Part shown: piece after piece, positions 5,748 to 6,962 of the stretch
Layout: each line of letters opens with the position of its first letter
Numbering within the stretch: the stretch's first letter is position 1
Source: an uncultured Clostridia bacterium
GTDB taxonomy: Bacteria > Bacillota > Clostridia > TANB77 > CAG-508
Direction: 5' to 3'
Assembly (NCBI GenBank): GCA_947631385.1
Contig: CANRLE010000056.1
Span: 1-6,962, forward strand
DNA: 6,962 nucleotides
Notes under the pieces: model-generated
Databases searched by the model: none
What the model was told of the DNA's origin: nothing
Seen by the model: the letters and a program-made list of their open reading frames with translations, nothing else
Translations under genes and position numbers: made by a program

Positions 5748-6653
5748 TTATACTTTTAAATATTTTCTCATAGAAATAACACTTCCTATGGCTCCAATTC
5801 CAATTCCTAATAACATATATACAAATATAATAGAGTTAAACATATCACTAAATGTTACTAAACTCATATTAATTTTCTGCATAAATGATGAATTTACCAT
5901 TTCTTCTGCTAACATACTATATGCTGTTCCTACAACAGCAATTGATATAATACTTGAAACAATACCTATAATCATACCCTCTACCATAAATGGCCAACGA
6001 ATAAATCCATTTGTTGCTCCTACATATTTCATGATAGAAATTTCTTTTCTTCTAGCATGAACTGTAAGTTTTATAGTATTTGCTATGATAAATATAGAAA
6101 TTACAATTAGTAAAATTAAAATAACTCCTGTAACAATTTTTATTCCATTAGCTAAATTGATTAAAGTTGTTACTGTTTCATCACTTGCGGTTATTTTCTT
6201 GATATGATCAAATGTCAATATTTGTTCTTGTACCTCTTTACTTTTTGTCAAATCTGTTAATGTTACAACATAAGAATCTGGAAGAATATTATTATCATCA
6301 TATCCATCTAATAAATCTTTCTTATCTCCAAATTTTTCTTTCATATGGTTTAAGCCTTCTTCTTTTGAAACAAATACAGCTGTGCTTACACCATCTAATT
6401 TTCTTATTTTTTCTCCAATTTGCTCTACTTGTTCATCTGTTGCATCAGTATTAATAAAAACTTGCATTCCCTGTGCTGACTCAACTTCTTGTACAAAATG
6501 ATTAATATTCTCTGTTAGTATCAAAAATATTCCAAAAATAATCATTGTGGCACACATAATCATAAGTGATGCACCTGTTGACTTTTTGTTTTTGAATACA
6601 TTTCCAAATCCTTCCCCAATAAGATATCCAAATCTATTATATTTCACAATCAT
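5748..6653 (-). CDS. ftsX: Cell division ABC transporter permease-like protein FtsX
   Basis: FtsX is the membrane half of FtsEX, which transmits ATP hydrolysis by FtsE across the membrane to control peptidoglycan hydrolases. With the start chosen it is 301 aa. It has a cytoplasmic amphipathic N-terminus (FGYLIGEGFGNVFKNKK), TM1 at about 26-47, a large extracytoplasmic domain (about 48-170) that is the expected hydrolase-docking part, TM2 about 171-193, a cytoplasmic RRKEISIMKYVGAT motif beginning at 201 typical of FtsX, TM3 about 220-246 and TM4 about 273-295. ATG 6651-6653 has AAAGG 5 nt upstream. The in-frame ATG 6669-6671 would add six residues (307 aa) but has no spaced SD. Either start overlaps the end of ftsE, as usual for this pair. 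The coiled-coil M23 gene follows after 10 bp. Confidence 0.94.
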   Translation of the reverse strand: MIVKYNRFGYLIGEGFGNVFKNKKSTGASLMIMCATMIIFGIFLILTENINHFVQEVESAQGMQVFINTDATDEQVEQIGEKIRKLDGVSTAVFVSKEEGLNHMKEKFGDKKDLLDGYDDNNILPDSYVVTLTDLTKSKEVQEQILTFDHIKKITASDETVTTLINLANGIKIVTGVILILLIVISIFIIANTIKLTVHARRKEISIMKYVGATNGFIRWPFMVEGMIIGIVSSIISIAVVGTAYSMLAEEMVNSSFMQKINMSLVTFSDMFNSIIFVYMLLGIGIGAIGSVISMRKYLKV

Positions 6654-6962
6654 ACCCACCTTTTTTATCATCTCTTACTATTTCGCCTTTGCGTATATGA
6701 ATAACTCTTTTCTTCATCTTATCTACAATATCTTTAGCGTGTGTTGCCACTACTACTGTAGTTCCTCTCATATTTATATCATTTAATAAATTCATAATAT
6801 CCCAAGCTGTGTCTGGATCTAAATTTCCTGTTGGCTCATCTGCAATCAGCATTGAAGGATTATTTACTAAAGCTCTTGCTAATGCCACTCTTTGTTGTTC
6901 CCCTCCAGACAATTCATGAGGATACATCTTAGCTTTTCCACTTAAACCAACTAAAGAAAGTA
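6637..6962 (-). CDS. ftsE: Cell division ATP-binding protein FtsE (partial, N-terminal part outside window)
   Basis: This is the cytoplasmic ABC ATPase of the FtsEX complex. Only the C-terminal part, about 107 residues, lies in the window. The frame runs open to the right edge (SLVGLSGKAK before the first visible Met at 6925-6927), so that Met is internal. Visible elements are the ABC signature LSGGEQQ (6892-6912), Walker B ending in IADEPTG with the catalytic DE (about 6835-6840), a D-loop NLDPD, and the switch His in VVATH (6739-6741). The Walker A and Q-loop are beyond the edge. The sequence after the H-loop (IRKGEIV) and the short C-terminus are typical of FtsE rather than of LolD or MacB. 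The stop codon lies inside the start of ftsX, so the two are translationally coupled. Confidence 0.94.
   Translation of the reverse strand, partial: LSLVGLSGKAKMYPHELSGGEQQRVALARALVNNPSMLIADEPTGNLDPDTAWDIMNLLNDINMRGTTVVVATHAKDIVDKMKKRVIHIRKGEIVRDDKKGGYDCEI

Noticed and set aside
5788..6786. Several 79-90 codon open frames on the + strand opposite ftsX and ftsE
   Set aside because: All are antisense to conserved membrane or ATPase coding sequence. Their hydrophobic look is what an antisense frame of a membrane protein gives.

Overview
This is an AT-rich window with strong AAGGAGG-type ribosome binding sites, tightly packed genes and clostridial-type protein sequences. It most resembles a low-GC Firmicute of the Clostridia. 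This is inferred from gene content and composition, not from a marker gene. The sequence reads as a normal chromosomal core region; I see no transposase, integrase, phage gene, CRISPR array, tRNA or rRNA.

Left part, + strand: one complete gene for a DeoD-type purine nucleoside phosphorylase (68-790). It has its own extended -10 promoter. That promoter sits directly behind what looks like the right half of a terminator belonging to a gene outside the window. The gene ends at a hairpin (about 791-830) that can terminate transcription in both directions and is shared with the convergent greA.

Rest of the window, - strand, read from right to left: the 3' end of ftsE (ABC ATPase, cut by the window edge), ftsX (membrane partner), two tandem paralogous secreted coiled-coil/M23 peptidases of 407 aa each, an S41 (CtpA/CtpB-like) carboxy-terminal processing protease with a PDZ domain, pgsA (phosphatidylglycerophosphate synthase) and greA (transcript cleavage factor). 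Gaps of 10-17 bp or overlaps join ftsE, ftsX and the two M23 genes, and S41 lies 11 bp from pgsA. This looks like one operon or two closely linked ones, with an extra promoter for greA just after pgsA and a structured 96-bp gap before the S41 gene.

Functionally, the core is a cell-wall remodelling module. FtsEX is known in other bacteria to switch on coiled-coil M23 hydrolases or activators (CwlO in Bacillus, PcsB in Streptococcus, EnvC in E. coli). Here two such proteins lie directly behind ftsEX, followed by a periplasmic-type protease that could trim or remove them. The family assignments are secure. The regulatory links are inference from gene order. The parts most worth a second look are the duplicated hydrolase with two differently built catalytic domains, the hairpin before the S41 gene, and the repeat-encoded Asn-Thr-Thr tail.
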